Shown: positions 8,412-18,438, numbered from the stretch's first letter. The stretch: 64,000 nucleotides of DNA from Albimonas pacifica (GCF_900113695.1 NZ_FOQH01000002.1:620001-684000); one strand, 5' to 3'. A program made the numbers and translations. Notes: generated by a model not told the origin, from the sequence alone.

Positions 8412-9098
8412 TCAGCCCCGCCGGCGGCGGCGCAGGAGGCCGAAAGCCGCGACCCCGCCCGTCAGCAGCGCCGCGCCCGCCGGCAGCGGCACGGGGGCGG
8501 CCGAGGCGAAGGACAGGTCGGTCACGCTGTAGGCCTTGTTGGCGTCGAGGTCGTTCGGCCTTGCGACGAGGCCGACGACGGTGAACGCCGCCTCGCCCAG
8601 GATCCCGACGAAGCCGTCGGACTCCGGCCCCAGCACGGTGAAGATGTCGACGATCTCGAGCCCGGCGCCGTCGTAGTCGCCCTGGAGCTGCACGCCCGAG
8701 CCGGTCCCTTCGGCCCCCGCCCCGCCCTGGATGTCGATGCCGAAGCCGATGATCGCCGTCGGGAACAGCCAGCTCAGGTCGATGGTCCCGCCCGAGCCGT
8801 CGGGGTCGACGTTGGACGAGAAGGCGCCGCCGGAGATCTGGTTGATCGTCGAGAATTCGGCCCCGAGCGTGTAGGACGACACCACCCCGCTGTCGAAGAC
8901 GATCGACTTGGCCGAGGCCACGTCGGCGTCGAACGAATCGTCGGTGACGGCGTAGGCCGCGACGGCGGCCTCCCAGGCGCTGCGGTCGGTGTAGACCGTG
9001 AAGGCCGAGGCGGGCGCGGCCGCCGCGGCGGCCAGCGCGGCGGCGAGGGCGACGGGCGCGGCGCGGCCGGCCGCGCCGCGGAATGCGGACGTAGTCAC
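8412..9098 (-). CDS. VPLPA-CTERM sorting-signal surface protein
   Basis: A 228-residue secreted protein. It starts with a signal peptide (hydrophobic Ala/Leu stretch ending APASAF), has a beta-rich acidic central part, and ends with VPLPAGAALLTGGVAAFGLL followed by an Arg-rich tail. That tripartite tail (VPLPA motif, TM helix, basic end) is the VPLPA-CTERM sorting signal recognised by the XrtD-type exosortase of Rhodobacterales, so the protein is probably processed and displayed or released into the extracellular matrix. The start is GTG at 9098 with GGGGAG upstream. The exosortase gene is not in the window. Function of the central domain is unknown. Confidence 0.82.
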   Translation of the reverse strand: MTTSAFRGAAGRAAPVALAAALAAAAAAPASAFTVYTDRSAWEAAVAAYAVTDDSFDADVASAKSIVFDSGVVSSYTLGAEFSTINQISGGAFSSNVDPDGSGGTIDLSWLFPTAIIGFGIDIQGGAGAEGTGSGVQLQGDYDGAGLEIVDIFTVLGPESDGFVGILGEAAFTVVGLVARPNDLDANKAYSVTDLSFASAAPVPLPAGAALLTGGVAAFGLLRRRRRG

Positions 9099-9172
9099 GA
9101 GAGATCTCCCCACGAGTTCTGGATGAGAGAAGCCGCCGCCGGACGCCCCCCCCCGGGACGCGACGACCGGCT

Positions 9173-9189
9173 CGATCAACGGTTGATCG
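9173..9189. promoter_or_regulatory. 17-bp perfect palindrome upstream of the VPLPA gene
   Basis: CGATCAAC-G-GTTGATCG is a perfect dyad with a one-base centre, 75-91 bp upstream of the VPLPA-CTERM start. Its symmetry and promoter-proximal position suggest an operator. No regulator in the window can be tied to it. Confidence 0.45.
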
Positions 9190-9623
9190 CCGCAACGTAA
9201 CCCGGGCGCGCCTCCGCGCCAAGCGGTCTCGCGACTCGCCGGCGCCGCCCGGGCGCCGTCGCGGGGCGCGACGTCGTCGGGCGGGCGCCGTGGGGTCGGG
9301 GTTGCGACTCGTAGATTAATGTTCCTGTTTCGTGCCGTATCGCTCCGGACCCCACCCATGGGGCCTCGGCGCAGGTCAACGACTAAATCTAGCGAGATCG
9401 CAGAAAAACAGGGTTGTCGAGTCGGCCGGATTCCATAATCTAGGGCTCAGCAGGACGGAGCCGCCTACATCTGGTGGTCGCCGCCACCCCGGGGGCCTCG
9501 GCCACCCTACCGAACATCAAGATCCTGGCGCCTCTGGCGCCCCTGCCGCGCGGAGGGGTTCGCGCGGCCTCGTCACAAGCGTCTTAAGCGCCTGGAAAAC
9601 CAGGCCGAAGAGGGACAGACCAA
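9190..9623 (+). promoter_or_regulatory. nrdJ promoter region with two NrdR-like boxes
   Basis: This long AT-richer stretch upstream of nrdJ holds two similar decamers, CTAAATCTAG at 9383-9392 and CATAATCTAG at 9434-9443. They are 51 bp apart, close to five helical turns. Paired boxes of this kind at helical spacing are the hallmark of the ribonucleotide reductase repressor NrdR. The second box overlaps a plausible -10 (TAATCT) preceded by TTGTCG 16 bp upstream. No B12 riboswitch was recognised. The remaining 9444-9600 is leader sequence with no ORF I can support. Confidence 0.5.
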
Positions 9624-12600
9624 ATGCAGATCGACCGCCGTTTCACCGAAGCCGGCGCCTCCCCCTACGAGGCTTTCGAGTTCCGCAAAGCGGTCTCGGA
9701 GATCCGCAATCCCAACGGCTCGATCGTCTTCCAGCTCAAGGACATCGACGTCCCCGCCGCCTGGTCGCAGGTTGCCGCCGACGTGCTGGCCCAGAAGTAT
9801 TTCCGCAAGGCCGGCGTCCCCGCGCGCCTGAAGAAGGTCGCCGAAGAGGGCGTGCCGGAGTTCCTGTGGCGCTCGGTCCCCGACGAGGACGCGCTGAAGA
9901 AGCTGTCGCGCGACAAGCGCTTCGGCGGCGAGACCAAGGCCCAGCAGGTGTTCGACCGGCTCGCCGGCGCCTGGGCCTACTGGGGCTGGAAGGGCGGCTA
10001 CTTCACCTCCGAGGCCGACGCCCAGGCCTATTACGACGAGATGCGCCACATGCTCTGCGCGCAGATGGCCGCGCCGAACTCCCCGCAGTGGTTCAACACC
10101 GGCCTGCACTGGGCCTATGGCATCGACGGCCCCTCGCAGGGCCACTTCTACGTGGACTACCTCACCGGCGAGCTGGTGAAGTCCGCCTCGGCCTACGAGC
10201 ACCCGCAGCCCCACGCCTGCTTCATCCAGTCCGTCTCCGACGACCTGGTGAACGAGGGCGGGATCATGGACCTTTGGACCCGCGAGGCGCGGCTGTTCAA
10301 ATACGGCTCCGGCACCGGCACCAACTTCTCCTCCGTCCGCGCGGAGAACGAGTCCCTCGGCGGCGGCGGCCGCTCCTCGGGCCTGATGTCCTTCCTCAAG
10401 ATCGGCGACCGCGCCGCGGGCGCCATCAAGTCGGGCGGCACCACGCGGCGCGCCGCCAAGATGGTGATCTGCGACATGGATCACCCCGACGTGGAGGCCT
10501 TCATCAACTGGAAGGTCCGCGAGGAGCAGAAGGTCGCCTCCCTCGTCGCCGGCTCCAAGGCGCATGAGCGCCGCCTCAACGAGATCTTCGAGGGCATCCG
10601 CGCCTGGGACGGCGCCGAAGAGGACGCCACCGACCCCAAGAAGAACCCGTCGCTGAAGAAGGCCCTCAAGGCCGCCCGCCGCGACATGATCCCCGAGACC
10701 TACGTCAAGCGCGTCCTGCAGTACGCCGCCCAGGGCTACAGCTCGATCGAGTTCTCGACCTACGACACCGACTGGGACGGCGAGGCCTACCTGACGGTCT
10801 CCGGCCAGAACTCCAACAACTCGGTGCGCGTGACCGACGCCTTCCTCGAGGCGGTGCGCGAGGACAAGCCGTGGGAGCTGATCCGCCGGACCGACGGCAA
10901 GGTCGCCAAGACCGTCTCCGCGCGTGAGCTCTGGGACCAGATCGGCCATGCCGCCTGGGCCTGCGCCGACCCGGGCATCCAGTTCCACGACACGATCAAC
11001 GCCTGGCACACCTGCCCGGCGGACGGGCCGATCCGGGCGTCCAATCCGTGCTCGGAGTACATGTTCCTCGACGACACGGCCTGCAACCTGGCCTCGATGA
11101 ACCTGCTCGCCTTCCTCAACGCCGGCGAGTTCGACGTCGAGGGCTATGAGCACGCCACCCGCCTGTGGACCGTGACGCTCGAGATCTCGGTGCTGATGGC
11201 GCAGTTCCCCTCGAAGGAGATCGCGCAGCGCTCCTACGACTACCGCACGCTCGGCCTCGGCTACGCCAACATCGGCGGCCTGCTGATGAACATGGGCCTG
11301 GCCTATGACTCGGAGGAGGGCCGCGCCCTCGGCGGCGCCCTGACCGCGATCCTGACCGGCGTCGCCTACGCCACCTCCGCCCAGATGGCCGCCGAAGTGG
11401 GGCCGTTCCCCCGCTACGAGGCGAACGCCTCGGACATGCTGCGCGTGATCCGCAACCACCGCCGCGCCGCCTACGGCGAGACCCAGGGCTACGAGGGCCT
11501 GGCCGTGAACCCGGTGGCGCTGGACATCGAGAGCTGCCCCGACCAGCTGCTGGTCGAGCGCGCCCAGCGCGCCTGGGACGAGGCGCTGGCGCTGGGCGAG
11601 GCCCACGGTTTCCGGAATGCCCAGTCCTCGGTGATCGCCCCCACCGGCACCATCGGCCTGGTGATGGACTGCGACACGACGGGCATCGAGCCCGACTTCG
11701 CCCTGGTGAAATTCAAGAAGCTGGCCGGCGGCGGCTACTTCAAGATCATCAACCAGTCGGTCCCCGCCGCGCTGGAGGCCCTGGGCTACGACGAGGTCGC
11801 CATCGACCGGATCGTGCGCTACGCCGTCGGCCACGGCACGCTGTCGAACGCGCCGGGCGTGAACCTCGCCGCCCTCTCGGCCAAGGGCTTCGGCCCCGAG
11901 CAGCTCGAGAAGATCGAGGCCGCGACCGAGAGCGCCTTCGACATCTCCTTCGTCTTCAACCAGTTCACCCTGGGCCTGGAGTTCTGCCGCGACACGCTCG
12001 GCATTCCCGAGGCGAAGCTCAACGACCCGGCCTTCTCGCTGCTCAAGCACCTGGGCTTCTCGAAGGCCGACATCGAGGCCGCCAACCTCCATGTCTGCGG
12101 CACGATGACGGTCGAGGGCGCGCCGGGGCTCGACCCCGAGCATCTGCCGGTCTTCGACTGCGCCAACCCCTGCGGCAAGATCGGGGTGCGCTACCTCTCG
12201 GTCGAGAGCCACATCCGCATGATGGCGGCCGCCCAGTCCTTCATCTCGGGCGCGATCTCCAAGACCGTGAACATGCCCAACGAGGCCACGATCGAGGATT
12301 GCCTCGACGCCTATGAGCTGAGCTGGTCGCTGGGCGTGAAGGCCAACGCCCTCTACCGCGACGGCTCCAAGCTGTCGCAGCCCCTCTCGGCCTCGCTGAT
12401 CGAGGACGCCGACGAGGAGGAGGAGCTGATCGAGGCGCCGATGGCCGCCCGCGCGGAGATCATCGCCGAGAAGATCGTCGAGAAGGTGATCATCAAGGAG
12501 ATCCGCCGCCAGGCCGCCGACCGCCAGAAGCTGCCCGAGCGTCGCAAGGGCTACACCCAGAAGGCCATCGTCGGCGGGCACAAGGTCTACCTGCGCACCG

Positions 12601-13298
12601 GCGAGTACCAGGACGGGCGCCTGGGCGAGATCTTCATCGACATGCACAAGGAAGGCGCCGCCTTCCGCGCGATGATGAACAACTTCGCCATCGCGATCTC
12701 GGTCGGCCTCCAGTACGGCGTGCCGCTCGAGGAGTTCGTCGAGGCCTTCACCTTCACGCGCTTCGAGCCGGCCGGGCTGGTGCAGGGCAACGACTCGATC
12801 AAGAACGCGACCTCGATCCTCGACTACATCTTCCGCGAGCTGGCGGTGAGCTACCTCGACCGCACCGATCTCGCCCATGTGCAGCCCGAGGGCGTGCGCT
12901 TCGACGAGATGGGCCGCGGCGACGAGGAGGGGAAGCGCAACTTCGAGGAAGCGCCCGAGAGCGTGGCCGAGCAGGCGGTGGCGATGCTGCGCGAGATGAC
13001 CTCGCCCGGCTACACCCGCCAGCGGATGCCGCAGAACCTGCTGGTGCTGCGCGGCGGCCAGGACCGGTCCGAGACCTCGGTCGCCGCGGTCTCGACCACG
13101 GTCGAGGCGCAGCCGGTGGGCTCGGCGCTGGCCGACACGCTGGTGGCCCCCGCGCTCGCCCCGATGGACGACCGCGCCAAGGCCCGCATGCAGGGCTACG
13201 AGGGCGACCCCTGCGGCGAGTGCGGAAACTTCACGCTGGTGCGCAACGGCACCTGCCTGAAGTGCAACACCTGCGGCGGCACGTCGGGCTGCAGCTGA
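9624..13298 (+). CDS. nrdJ: Adenosylcobalamin-dependent class II ribonucleotide reductase
   Basis: A 1224-residue B12-dependent ribonucleotide reductase, the long alphaproteobacterial form. Visible features are the catalytic loop [19 protein letters not shown] (Asn, thiyl Cys, Glu), the substrate-reducing Cys region [12 protein letters not shown], the segment [12 protein letters not shown], and a C-terminal zinc-ribbon-like tail with [16 protein letters not shown] and a final GCS for reductant transfer. It makes deoxyribonucleotides without needing oxygen. ATG at 9624 follows AGAGGGA. It is a single-gene transcript by its own promoter and terminator, probably repressed by NrdR. Confidence 0.96.
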   Translation: MQIDRRFTEAGASPYEAFEFRKAVSEIRNPNGSIVFQLKDIDVPAAWSQVAADVLAQKYFRKAGVPARLKKVAEEGVPEFLWRSVPDEDALKKLSRDKRFGGETKAQQVFDRLAGAWAYWGWKGGYFTSEADAQAYYDEMRHMLCAQMAAPNSPQWFNTGLHWAYGIDGPSQGHFYVDYLTGELVKSASAYEHPQPHACFIQSVSDDLVNEGGIMDLWTREARLFKYGSGTGTNFSSVRAENESLGGGGRSSGLMSFLKIGDRAAGAIKSGGTTRRAAKMVICDMDHPDVEAFINWKVREEQKVASLVAGSKAHERRLNEIFEGIRAWDGAEEDATDPKKNPSLKKALKAARRDMIPETYVKRVLQYAAQGYSSIEFSTYDTDWDGEAYLTVSGQNSNNSVRVTDAFLEAVREDKPWELIRRTDGKVAKTVSARELWDQIGHAAWACADPGIQFHDTINAWHTCPADGPIRASNPCSEYMFLDDTACNLASMNLLAFLNAGEFDVEGYEHATRLWTVTLEISVLMAQFPSKEIAQRSYDYRTLGLGYANIGGLLMNMGLAYDSEEGRALGGALTAILTGVAYATSAQMAAEVGPFPRYEANASDMLRVIRNHRRAAYGETQGYEGLAVNPVALDIESCPDQLLVERAQRAWDEALALGEAHGFRNAQSSVIAPTGTIGLVMDCDTTGIEPDFALVKFKKLAGGGYFKIINQSVPAALEALGYDEVAIDRIVRYAVGHGTLSNAPGVNLAALSAKGFGPEQLEKIEAATESAFDISFVFNQFTLGLEFCRDTLGIPEAKLNDPAFSLLKHLGFSKADIEAANLHVCGTMTVEGAPGLDPEHLPVFDCANPCGKIGVRYLSVESHIRMMAAAQSFISGAISKTVNMPNEATIEDCLDAYELSWSLGVKANALYRDGSKLSQPLSASLIEDADEEEELIEAPMAARAEIIAEKIVEKVIIKEIRRQAADRQKLPERRKGYTQKAIVGGHKVYLRTGEYQDGRLGEIFIDMHKEGAAFRAMMNNFAIAISVGLQYGVPLEEFVEAFTFTRFEPAGLVQGNDSIKNATSILDYIFRELAVSYLDRTDLAHVQPEGVRFDEMGRGDEEGKRNFEEAPESVAEQAVAMLREMTSPGYTRQRMPQNLLVLRGGQDRSETSVAAVSTTVEAQPVGSALADTLVAPALAPMDDRAKARMQGYEGDPCGECGNFTLVRNGTCLKCNTCGGTSGCS

Positions 13299-13313
13299 TC
13301 ACGAGGGACGACG

Positions 13314-13338
13314 GGAAGCGGCGGCGACCGCCGCTTCC
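13314..13338 (+). other. 11-bp perfect hairpin just after nrdJ
   Basis: GGAAGCGGCGG and its exact complement (13314-13324 / 13328-13338) surround a 3-base spacer CGA, 15 nt after the nrdJ stop. No T-run follows, so it is more likely a 3'-end stabilising structure than the terminator, which lies 70 bp further on. Confidence 0.45.
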
Positions 13339-13408
13339 GCACCGGAACAGGCCGCAGGCGAAAAAACCTACGAGCAGAAAGCGAGAGAAGCCTGATCCGA
13401 CCCGACTG

Positions 13409-13442
13409 GGGGAGGCGCCCGCCGCGCCTCCCCGTTTTCTTT
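13409..13442 (+). terminator. Rho-independent terminator of nrdJ
   Basis: A perfect 10-bp GC-rich stem (13409-13418 / 13424-13433) with a 5-nt loop is followed immediately by GTTTTCTTT. This is the most textbook intrinsic terminator in the window and sits about 110 bp after the nrdJ stop. Confidence 0.85.
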
Positions 13443-13986
13443 GCGAAGGCTTGGGCCCCGTTTCCCGTCGCTTAAGCCGGGGGCCGCGACTGTGGGCGGG
13501 CCAAGTCGCGGCGCGACGAGGACCTCTTGCGCGGGGTCCGGCCGGCGCGCGCGACAGTCGCGGGGCGGCGCGACTTGCGCCGGCGGGGGTCGGGGACAAG
13601 TCCCGGGGACGGCTTTAACGGTTCCTCAACGTTTCCTTGCGAAAACCGGAGTTCCGGCGGAACCGCCGGGGCCGGCCGCGAAGGCCGGCGGCGACCGCGG
13701 CGGACCCTCCGCCCGGTCGCGGAGGCGCCGAACGGCGCCCTCGGGTCGACGAACGGTCGACGGGCGCGGCGAAGGCCGCGTGCAATGCGTCTGAATCTCG
13801 CGCCGGAGGGCTGCGGTTCGACCCGCGGCGATCGTGCGGCGGTCTCAGGAATGAACTCCGGGTCGCCCGAAACCTGGCGACGCGCCCTGGCGGGCGCGGC
13901 GGATGCGGGGAGGTCTCCCCGCTCCCTGCGCGGCCGCCAGCGGACGTCTCGCCCGATGCGAGCCGGAGTTCGCTGGACCGAAGACC
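13443..13986. other. 544-bp gap between nrdJ terminator and SprA-like gene
   Basis: No coding frame here looks real: the open frames are GC-rich noise overlapping each other. Two interleaved inverted repeats are visible at 13484-13493 / 13554-13563 (CCGCGACTGT) and 13502-13510 / 13569-13577 (CAAGTCGCG), an A-B-A'-B' order. The promoter of the downstream gene probably lies in 13600-13980 but I cannot mark it. Confidence 0.3.
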
Positions 13987-14976
13987 ATGCTCGGGACCCT
14001 CTCGACCCATACGGCCCCGCCGGCCGCCCGTCGCGTCGACCCGATGGTCGCGCTGCGCGGCGCGTCCGGCCCGCCCGAGGCCGGAGCGCCGCCGCGTCAG
14101 GCGGCGCCCGACACCGCCATGCCCGAACAGGTGGCCGGCGCGCTCGCCGCCGTCGCGCGCAGCCGCGCCGAACCGGGCTCGGTCTTCGCCGCCCTCGCCC
14201 GCGGCGAGACCGGCGCGCCCCCGCGCAAGGGCCGCGCCCCGACGCCCGCAGGCGCCTCCGCCCCGACGCCCGCAGGCGCGCCCGCCCCGGCCTCCGCAGG
14301 CGCCGCCGCCCCCGCGTCCGCAGGCGCGCCCGCCCCGGCGTCCGGCGTGGGCGCCGTCGTCGCGACGCCCGCCCTCGCGGCATCGGCCGCCGCCGCCGCC
14401 GCGGGGCCGTCCGCCGCGGCCGTTCCCGGCGCCGCGCTCCTCGCCCTGCGCCGGGGGGGCCTTCCCTCGACCGCGGGGGAGGCGACGGTGGCCGCCGCCG
14501 CGGTGCAGGCCGGCGCGCCGCCCACGCCCGAGGCGCCCGCCCGCGCCGCCGACCCGCTGCAGTCGGGCCTGAGCGAGGAGGAGCTCGCCGCGGTCGCCGA
14601 GCTCGCCCAGCGCGACAGGGAAGTGCGCGAGCACGAGATGGCCCATGTCACCGCCGGCCGCCCCTGGGCGGGGCCGGCGGTCTATCTCTACCAGACGGGG
14701 CCGGACGGGCGGCGCTACGCCGTCGGCGGCTTCGCGCCCATCGACGTCTCGCCGATCGAGGGCAACCCCGAGGCCACCGCGGCCAAGATGCGCATCGTGA
14801 TCGAGAGCGCGCTGGCCGCGCAGCCGCCCTCGCCGGCCGATCGCCACGTGGCGGCCCTGGCCCAGGCGCGGCTGCAGGCGGCGCTGGCCGCGATCTCGGA
14901 GGCGAGCCGCATGGCGCGCCAGGGCGACGTCGTCGGCGCCGAGGAGGCCCGCGCCGCGGTCTCCGCCCGGGTCTGA
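13987..14976 (+). CDS. SprA-related putative zinc metalloprotease
   Basis: A 329-residue protein. The C-terminal half (about residues 195-305) is the SprA-related / CJM1_0395 family domain: it has LSEEELAAVAEL, then REVREHEMAHVTA with the zincin motif HEMAH at 216-220, and YQTGPDGRRYAVGG. The N-terminal 190 residues are low-complexity Ala/Pro and look disordered, including an octapeptide repeat. No signal peptide is evident. The family is widespread in proteobacteria and presumed to be a protease, without a clear substrate. ATG at 13987. Its neighbours give no functional hint. Confidence 0.75.
   Translation: MLGTLSTHTAPPAARRVDPMVALRGASGPPEAGAPPRQAAPDTAMPEQVAGALAAVARSRAEPGSVFAALARGETGAPPRKGRAPTPAGASAPTPAGAPAPASAGAAAPASAGAPAPASGVGAVVATPALAASAAAAAAGPSAAAVPGAALLALRRGGLPSTAGEATVAAAAVQAGAPPTPEAPARAADPLQSGLSEEELAAVAELAQRDREVREHEMAHVTAGRPWAGPAVYLYQTGPDGRRYAVGGFAPIDVSPIEGNPEATAAKMRIVIESALAAQPPSPADRHVAALAQARLQAALAAISEASRMARQGDVVGAEEARAAVSARV
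14236..14343 (+). repeat. In-frame 24-bp tandem repeat in the SprA-like gene
   Basis: About four and a half copies of a 24-bp unit encode the octapeptide series APTPAGAS, APTPAGAP, APASAGAA, APASAGAP, APAS (residues 84-119). It lies in the disordered N-terminal part. Copy number may vary between strains. Confidence 0.75.
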
Positions 14977-15366
14977 GCCGCCCGTGGCCCCCCCCGTGGC
15001 CCCCGCAGGCGCGCCGCGTCCCGCGCCCGTCCGCCCTCGCGGTTCCGCCCGCGGCGCGGGCCCGGCGCGGCGCCCGGTCCGACCGGCGCACGACGGCCCG
15101 CCTCGCGACCGAGGAGAGACCGGACCGCCAGGCCCGCCCGTCGCGACGCGCCGACCTCGCCCCGATCGCCTCCCGGTCGACCGCGCGCCCGGGCCCGCCC
15201 CGCGCGCCCTCGGCCTGCGACCCGCGCGCGCCCGGGCCTGGCGACCGACATCCGCCCCTGGCGACCGTCGCCCCATGCGCCCCCGCCGGGCCCGCGCCGC
15301 GGGCGGGGCGCGGGCCCCGGGCGGACGCGGGGCGCGGCGCCTCCGGCGCGGACGCCGGCGCCGCGC
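14977..15366. other. 390-bp intergenic region between convergent genes
   Basis: Extremely GC-rich, with no ORF I would accept. Near the end of the UbiH-like gene an 8-bp inverted repeat (GCGGCGCC at 15334-15341, complement at 15357-15364) could form a terminator hairpin for the minus-strand gene. Nothing else recognisable. Confidence 0.3.
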
Positions 15367-16614
15367 TCAGTCGCCGGGCGCCTCCGGCCCCGCCGGGCGG
15401 GCGCCCATGCCGAGCTGCATCACCCCCCGCCGCAGGGGCGCGAGGTCGTGGATCGCCTTCAGCCCCATCCGGCGCAGGTCGCGCAGCGGCGGGGCGCCCA
15501 GCATCGCCGCGCGGTTCAGCGCGTCGATCCCCGCCACCCGCGCCGCCATTTCCGGCCAGCGCGCGCGGTGGTAGGCGGCCAGCACCGTCGCCGCGCCCGG
15601 ATCGCCCCCGGCCCGCGCCGCGTCCCCCGCCAGCCGCGCCAGCACGGCGGCGTCGGCGATCGACATGTTCAGCCCCTGCGCCCCGATCGGCGGCACCACA
15701 TGCGCCGCCTCGCCCATCAGCGCCACCCGCGCCCCGTCGAGCCGCGGCGCCAGCTGCGCCACGATCGGCCAGACCGCCACCGGCGACACCGGCCGCAGCC
15801 AGCCCAGCACCCCGCAGGAGCGGGCGTTGAGCGCCTGCGCGAAACCCTCGGGATCCTCGCTCGCCATGCGGTGCAGGGCGGCGGCCCTGGGCCCCGCCTC
15901 CATCCACACGATCGAGGAGCGGTGGCGCCCCTCGGCGTCGTCGGGCAGGGGCACCAGGGTGAAGGGGCCGCCGGTGCGGTGGATCTCGGTCGAGACGTCG
16001 CGGTGCGGCTCGGGATGCGCCGCCGCCAGCACCAGCGCCTTCTGGGAATAGCTCCACCGCGGCGCCTCCAGCCCGGCCATGCGGCGGGTGGGGCTGTCGC
16101 GCCCGTCGGCGGCGACCACCAGCCGCGCGCGCACCTGGGTCCCGTCGGAGAGGGCGGCCAGCGCCTCGCGATCCCGCGTCACCAGGCGCGAGAGGGCGGC
16201 GGGCGCGCGCAGCGCGGCGCCGGGCAGGGCGGCCAGCCGTTCGGTCAGGGCGGCGCGGATGGCGAGGTTGGGCAGGTTCCAGCCGAAGGGCGCGTCCTGC
16301 ATCTCGGCGGAATCGAAATCCGCCGTCTCGCGGGGGGCCTCGGCCCGCCCGCCGGCGTCGACGAGGCGCATGATCTTCAGGGGCGCCGCGCGGGGCGCCA
16401 TCAGCGCCCAGGCCCCGCAGCGCTCCAGCGCCTCGACCGAGGGGGTCAGCAGGGCCGCGGTGCGGATGTCCGCGCCGGGCGCGTCGGGTCCCGCCGGCGG
16501 CGGGGCCGCGTCGACGCAGAGCGTCGTCAGCCCCTCGGCGGCGAAGAGGCAGGCGGCCGAGAGGCCCGCCGCCCCGCCGCCCACGACCAGGATGTCGACA
16601 TCGATCCGTTCCAT
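15367..16614 (-). CDS. UbiH/UbiF/Coq6-family FAD-dependent hydroxylase
   Basis: A 415-residue aromatic-ring flavin monooxygenase. The N-terminal dinucleotide fold is VDILVVGGGAAGLSAACLF, the DG motif is VVAADGRDSPTRR, and the second FAD motif is GEAAHVVPPIGAQGLNMSI. This combination is typical of ubiquinone ring hydroxylases that act at the inner membrane on polyprenylated intermediates. Which ring position it hydroxylates cannot be told from sequence. The ATG at 16614 gives the fold at the very N-terminus; an in-frame ATG 36 nt upstream is possible. It lies 115 bp downstream of the ABC transporter on the same strand. Confidence 0.85.
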   Translation of the reverse strand: MERIDVDILVVGGGAAGLSAACLFAAEGLTTLCVDAAPPPAGPDAPGADIRTAALLTPSVEALERCGAWALMAPRAAPLKIMRLVDAGGRAEAPRETADFDSAEMQDAPFGWNLPNLAIRAALTERLAALPGAALRAPAALSRLVTRDREALAALSDGTQVRARLVVAADGRDSPTRRMAGLEAPRWSYSQKALVLAAAHPEPHRDVSTEIHRTGGPFTLVPLPDDAEGRHRSSIVWMEAGPRAAALHRMASEDPEGFAQALNARSCGVLGWLRPVSPVAVWPIVAQLAPRLDGARVALMGEAAHVVPPIGAQGLNMSIADAAVLARLAGDAARAGGDPGAATVLAAYHRARWPEMAARVAGIDALNRAAMLGAPPLRDLRRMGLKAIHDLAPLRRGVMQLGMGARPAGPEAPGD

Positions 16615-16729
16615 GCCCAGGAGATAGCGCGCCCGGGCCCCGCGCGCCACGCGGCAAGGCGGCCGGCGCCTGACCGGCGGCGGGGCGACGCCCTGCGCCG
16701 CCCCCCTCGCCTCCGGCCGCCTCGCCGGC

Positions 16730-17521
16730 TCAGGGCTGGCGCGACAGCCGCGCCTGGATCGCCAGCCCCACGGCCAGCACCAGCCCGCCGGCCACCACGC
16801 TCAGGAAGCCCAGCGCCGGCACCATCGGCGTGTAGCCGCCGATCATCTTGCCGTAGAGCCACTCCGGCACGGTCACGTCGGCGCCCGAGGTGAAATAGCT
16901 CAGCGGGAAGTTCCCCCAGCTCAGCAGCACCGCGAACAGGAGCCCCGAGAACACCCCCGGCCACAGCAGCGGGAAGGTGACGTCCTTGAACACCATCCAC
17001 CGGGTCGCGCCGAGATCGCGCGCCGCCTCCTCGACCGAGGCGTCGTAGCCATAGGCCTGGATCGCCACCACCATGGTCACGATCGGCGCGATCCACACCA
17101 GGTGCGCGAAGACCGAGGCGTGCCAGGTCATGTCCAGCCCCAGCGTGTTGAACCACAGCTGCAACGCCAGCCCCAGCACCGACTGCGGGAAGAAGATCGG
17201 GGCCAGCACGATCTGCTGGTACCAGCCCTTCCCCGTCCAGTCGTGGCGCGCATAGGCCAGCGCCCCGAACACTGCCAGCACCGTGGCGATCACCCCCACC
17301 ACCGCCGCCAGCGCCACCGAGGTCCACAGCGCATCCCGGATCTGCAGCGAGGCGAAGCTCTCCTCATACCATTTCAGCGAGTACTTGCGGATCGGGAACA
17401 GGAAGAACCGGCTCTCGGACAGGGAGGCCAGCCCCACCGCCACCAGCGGCAGGTACAGCACGACCACCACGATCCACAGCCAGGCGGAGCGGAGGCGGTC
17501 GGCGAGCGAACGACGCTCCAT
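16730..17521 (-). CDS. Spermidine/putrescine-type ABC transporter permease (PotC-like)
   Basis: A 263-residue inner-membrane permease with about six helices. The EAA loop that contacts the ATPase reads VEEAARDLGATRWMVFKDVT. Size and sequence type match PotC-like permeases for polyamines or similar cations. The ATG overlaps the stop of the upstream permease (ATGA at 17518-17521), so the pair is coupled. Last gene of a four-gene ABC operon (binding protein, ATPase, two permeases). Confidence 0.88.
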   Translation of the reverse strand: MERRSLADRLRSAWLWIVVVVLYLPLVAVGLASLSESRFFLFPIRKYSLKWYEESFASLQIRDALWTSVALAAVVGVIATVLAVFGALAYARHDWTGKGWYQQIVLAPIFFPQSVLGLALQLWFNTLGLDMTWHASVFAHLVWIAPIVTMVVAIQAYGYDASVEEAARDLGATRWMVFKDVTFPLLWPGVFSGLLFAVLLSWGNFPLSYFTSGADVTVPEWLYGKMIGGYTPMVPALGFLSVVAGGLVLAVGLAIQARLSRQP

Positions 17522-18438
17522 CACTTCCTCCCCAGCATGGAATCGAGGTCCAGCCGGCGCAGCCCGAAGAAGGCCGCCGCCCCCGCCAGCACGATCACCA
17601 GCACCGACAGCGCCGAGCCGCGCGGCCAGTTCTGCCCGAAGGTGAAGGCGCTCTCGATGTCCTCGGAGACGGTGACGATCACGCCCTTGCCGAGGAACTT
17701 CGACTCCGAGAACGCGCCCAGCGAGATCACGAAGACCAGCAGCGCGCCGATGACCAGCCCGGGCGCGGCGAGCGGCAGTTCGATGTCGCGGAACTGCTGC
17801 CAGCGGCTGGCCCCGAGGTCCTGGGCCGCCTCCAGCGCCGCGGGGGGCACGTTGGCCAGCCCCAGCATCATCGGGAACAGCATGAAGGGCAGGTAGATGT
17901 AGACCATGCCGAACACCACCACCGGCACGTTGGCGGTCAGCGAGCCGGTGGAGAGCCCGACCGTCGCCTTCAGCCCCCCGTCCAGCAGCCCCGCCCGGTC
18001 GAGGAACAGCGACCAGCCCTGCAGGCGGATGTTCTCGGCCACGAACAGCGGCGCCACGATCAGCACCGTCAGCAGCAGCGCGCGCGAGGGCGAGAGCTTC
18101 TTGATCGAGACCGCCAGCGGCCAGCACACGGCCATCAGGATCACGGTGGTCAGCAGCGCCAGCCAGATCGACCACAGGAACGAGATGTGGAAGTTCTGCG
18201 CGACGATGTCGACGTAGTTCTCGAAGGTCGGCGCCGAGGTCAGGGAGAACGTCCCCCGCGGCATGAAGCTGTAGACCGCCACGATCAGCAGGGGCGCCAG
18301 GAACCCCAACCCCAGCAGAAGCAGCATCGGCAGGGCGCAGAGCAGCCCGGTCGAGGGCCGCCAGGCCGGGCGCGCCGGGGCCTCGGACGGGCGGGCGGAG
18401 GCGGCGGAGGCGGGCAGGGTCTCGGAGAGGTCGGTCAT
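17521..18438 (-). CDS. Spermidine/putrescine-type ABC transporter permease (PotB-like)
   Basis: A 305-residue permease. After a Pro/Ala-rich cytoplasmic N-terminus of about 30 residues it has roughly six membrane helices, with the EAA loop LEAAQDLGASRWQQFRDIE. This is PotB-like and forms the heterodimeric channel with the next gene. It starts 7 nt after the ATPase stop. The neighbouring copper amine oxidase and short-chain dehydrogenase suggest the substrate is an amine. Confidence 0.88.
   Translation of the reverse strand: MTDLSETLPASAASARPSEAPARPAWRPSTGLLCALPMLLLLGLGFLAPLLIVAVYSFMPRGTFSLTSAPTFENYVDIVAQNFHISFLWSIWLALLTTVILMAVCWPLAVSIKKLSPSRALLLTVLIVAPLFVAENIRLQGWSLFLDRAGLLDGGLKATVGLSTGSLTANVPVVVFGMVYIYLPFMLFPMMLGLANVPPAALEAAQDLGASRWQQFRDIELPLAAPGLVIGALLVFVISLGAFSESKFLGKGVIVTVSEDIESAFTFGQNWPRGSALSVLVIVLAGAAAFFGLRRLDLDSMLGRK

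Noticed and set aside
9190-9623. Cobalamin riboswitch upstream of the B12-dependent nrdJ
   Set aside because: No B12-box-like sequence or characteristic stem order could be recognised.
9573-12878. Very long open frame (about 1100 codons) antisense to nrdJ
   Set aside because: It lies wholly under nrdJ, has no recognisable domain and arises because high GC suppresses stop codons on the opposite strand.
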